This document shows positions 3,293-5,041 of a stretch of DNA of 5,041 nt, in pieces. The stretch spans positions 1 through 5,041 of the forward strand of contig JABEUL010000019.1 of NCBI GenBank assembly GCA_013044465.1. Reading direction: 5' to 3'. The position numbers and the translations under genes are program-made. Under the pieces are notes generated by a model. That model ran no database searches. It was not told where the DNA came from and worked only from the letters and a program-made list of their open reading frames with translations. Origin of the DNA: Acidimicrobiales bacterium. Its GTDB lineage: Bacteria; Actinomycetota; Acidimicrobiia; Acidimicrobiales; JABEUL01. Numbering within the stretch: position 1 is the first letter of the stretch; the number at the start of each line of letters is the position of its first letter.

Positions 3293-5041
3293 TTAAGTGG
3301 AGGCTTTAGGTAATACTATCGGTCCGATGGTATGGGAAATTAGGTAATTAAAAACAGCTTTCACGACAGGCGAGTCGGCTTGCGCTCCATATCCACCTTG
3401 GTCAATAACCACAGCTACCACGTATTTTGGTGTATTTGCTGGCCCAAAAACTACCAAAAGGGCGTCAGGTTCCACGTGGTTTGTCTGAGCAGTTCCTGTC
3501 TTTCCAGCTAACGGGAAACTTGACGGAAAACCATTAAATGCCCCGGTCGCTCCCACTGTGCCAAATGGCGCAGAAATTGCCTCCTCAAAGCCTGTGAGCA
3601 TTGGTCCTCTCGTGGAAGAAGGGAGAGGCACCCTGTCTTTAACTACACTTGGGTAGGATTTGGCCAGAACTCCGTTTGGAGTAACTGCAGCTGCAGCTAT
3701 TTTGGGCGCGAACCTGGTTCCTCCGTTGGCAAAAGTTGCGTATGCGTCTGCTAACTGAAGTGGCGTAATAACTGTCTCTCCCTGCCCAAAGGCCATCTCA
3801 ATGTTGTCACCTGTATACCATCCAGGTGGGTTGAATGCCTTCGGTGCTGCCTTATATAGAGCCTCTCTTGTAGCAAGTGAATCCACTCTCCCTGACTGTT
3901 CGCCTGGAAGGCTAATACCTGTAATTTCGCCAAATCCATATTTATTTGCCATGTCCTGGATGGGAGTCGATCCATACTGGCCTGCTTTGGCATAAAACTG
4001 ATAACCGAGAGTGTAAAAGAAAACGTCGTCCGAGGCAGCTAATGCCTTAATAATATTAAGAGATCCAAGTGCTTCATTCCCCGCATTATGGAATCTGCAC
4101 TTCCCACTACAGTTTCCAGGAATTTGGAAATATCCAGGGTCATTGATATTGGTATAAGGGCTGATAAGGCCGGTGTTCAGTGCTGCAGTTGCAGTAGCTA
4201 ATTTGAAAGTTGAACCGGGCGTGTACTCCCCTTGGATGACTCTATCAAGGGCAGGTGTCCCATTTGTCGGACTTTCAATGTTGAGATAATTTGATTCTGA
4301 AATTCCTCCGACCCACAAACTTGGATCATAAGAAGGATACGAAGACATGGCTAATATGTCACCATTGGTCACATCCATAACAACAGCAGCTCCGCTTGTA
4401 GCAGGAGGGTGGATACCAGTAGTTGGATCCACTGATGAATGAAGAGCATTTATCTGGTTAGCTAACGCAGTATCTAGGGTATTTTGAAGTCCCAAATCAA
4501 TTGGGAGCACGAGATCATTTCCAGGAATTGCAGGTTTCACCGCTAAAGTTTTTACAACTTGATTAAGTGCATTTACTTCGTACGTTGTGGTTCCATTCTG
4601 TCCTTCTAAAACTGAATTAAAAGACTCTTCAATTCCTGCTTGACCGATAATGGCATCCGGAGCATACCCTTGATATGTAGGTGAGGTCATCTCGGCACCT
4701 GTAATTTGACCGGTATGGCCAAGCATCTGAGCAAGCATGTTTCCGTTGGGATAATAGCGCTCAGTTGTTAGGGTAACTTGGACCCCTGGGAAGTTTGACG
4801 ACTGCTCTTCAATCAGCATGGCCACAGATCGTGGCACATTGAACTCAACTGGTACGGGCTTATATATGGAATAGTTGGGATTAGTCAACGCAGCACTAAC
4901 TTGCTGAGGAGTTATTGAGAGCGTTGCGGCCAACTTAGGAATAATCCAAGGGTCAGTCTTGGCAACTTGTCTAGTGAGCGTCACGGTTAAAATGACCTTG
5001 TTTCCCACTAAAAGATTCCCATTTCGATCATAAATTAACCC
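3293..5041 (-). CDS. mrdA: Penicillin-binding protein 2 (class B peptidoglycan transpeptidase), 5' end cut by the right edge
   Basis: This is the C-terminal 582 residues of a class B PBP, an extracytoplasmic enzyme that cross-links peptidoglycan during elongation, normally with the glycosyltransferase RodA and MreCD. The frame is open to the edge: before the internal GTG at 5006-5008 it reads GLIYDRNGNLL, the family's conserved start of the periplasmic part, so that GTG is not the start. The cytoplasmic tail and membrane anchor are missing. In window numbering, the dimerisation domain includes RYYPNGNMLAQMLGHTG (95-111) and IGQAGIEESFNSVLEG (132-147). The transpeptidase domain begins near residue 217. 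Its motifs are STFK (nucleophile S277, K280), SDD (S337; SxD is usual in PBP2, for example SAD in E. coli) and KTG (514-516). The only two cysteines visible (C311, C315) form a CX3C pair between the first two motifs. No rodA follows; rne comes next after 308 nt. PBP2 is favoured over FtsI by the SxD motif and domain pattern. Confidence 0.93.
   Translation of the reverse strand, partial: GLIYDRNGNLLVGNKVILTVTLTRQVAKTDPWIIPKLAATLSITPQQVSAALTNPNYSIYKPVPVEFNVPRSVAMLIEEQSSNFPGVQVTLTTERYYPNGNMLAQMLGHTGQITGAEMTSPTYQGYAPDAIIGQAGIEESFNSVLEGQNGTTTYEVNALNQVVKTLAVKPAIPGNDLVLPIDLGLQNTLDTALANQINALHSSVDPTTGIHPPATSGAAVVMDVTNGDILAMSSYPSYDPSLWVGGISESNYLNIESPTNGTPALDRVIQGEYTPGSTFKLATATAALNTGLISPYTNINDPGYFQIPGNCSGKCRFHNAGNEALGSLNIIKALAASDDVFFYTLGYQFYAKAGQYGSTPIQDMANKYGFGEITGISLPGEQSGRVDSLATREALYKAAPKAFNPPGWYTGDNIEMAFGQGETVITPLQLADAYATFANGGTRFAPKIAAAAVTPNGVLAKSYPSVVKDRVPLPSSTRGPMLTGFEEAISAPFGTVGATGAFNGFPSSFPLAGKTGTAQTNHVEPDALLVVFGPANTPKYVVAVVIDQGGYGAQADSPVVKAVFNYLISHTIGPIVLPKAST

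Noticed and set aside
4031..4033. SDD instead of SxN in the PBP2 second motif as a sign of inactivation
   Set aside because: SxD is normal in the PBP2 family (E. coli PBP2 has SAD), and the nucleophile and KTG motifs are intact.
5006..5008. GTG as the start of the PBP2 gene
   Set aside because: The frame continues upstream as GLIYDRNGNLL, a conserved PBP2 segment, so the true start and membrane anchor lie beyond the window.

Overview
All supported genes lie on the minus strand, so transcription runs from right to left. In that order they are: the 3' part of a class B penicillin-binding protein 2 gene (mrdA type, cut by the right edge), a ribonuclease E/G gene (rne), ribosomal proteins bL21 (rplU) and bL27 (rpmA), and the first 91 codons of the GTPase gene obg, cut by the left edge. 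I see no tRNA, rRNA, mobile element or CRISPR array, and no plus-strand gene that is more than a shadow of a minus-strand gene.

The organism is probably an actinobacterium (Actinomycetota) of moderate to low GC, perhaps of the Acidimicrobiia; the class is a guess. The evidence is the rne-rplU-rpmA-obg order, which is common in actinobacteria. In addition, bL21 has a KGPKI...YKHK...HRQ..TQV pattern and bL27 a GGDDTLFA..AGKV.FGTRKGRR pattern, both resembling actinobacterial proteins. The RNase E/G also carries its disordered extension at the N-terminus, as in many actinobacteria. The genes encode cell-wall elongation (PBP2), RNA processing and decay (RNase E/G), two large-subunit ribosomal proteins, and a GTPase that helps assemble the large subunit. 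From rne to obg this is a translation and ribosome-maturation cluster, with a cell-shape gene upstream.

The coding content is conventional. The least explained part is the roughly 308-base stretch between mrdA and rne (about 2985-3292). It holds a stable hairpin just after the mrdA stop, a near-perfect Shine-Dalgarno sequence 6 nt before a TTG that opens a 94-codon reading frame running into rne, and two hairpins in front of the rne ribosome binding site. One of these is a perfect 9-bp stem ending 4 nt upstream of that site. This could be a regulatory 5' leader for rne, perhaps with an upstream leader ORF; that is inference. Smaller inverted repeats sit in the rne-rplU spacer, across the rpmA stop codon and directly before the obg start. 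The RNase E N-terminal extension contains a degenerate short peptide repeat with a GDSRP core. I do not see a clear novel defence or mobile system here.
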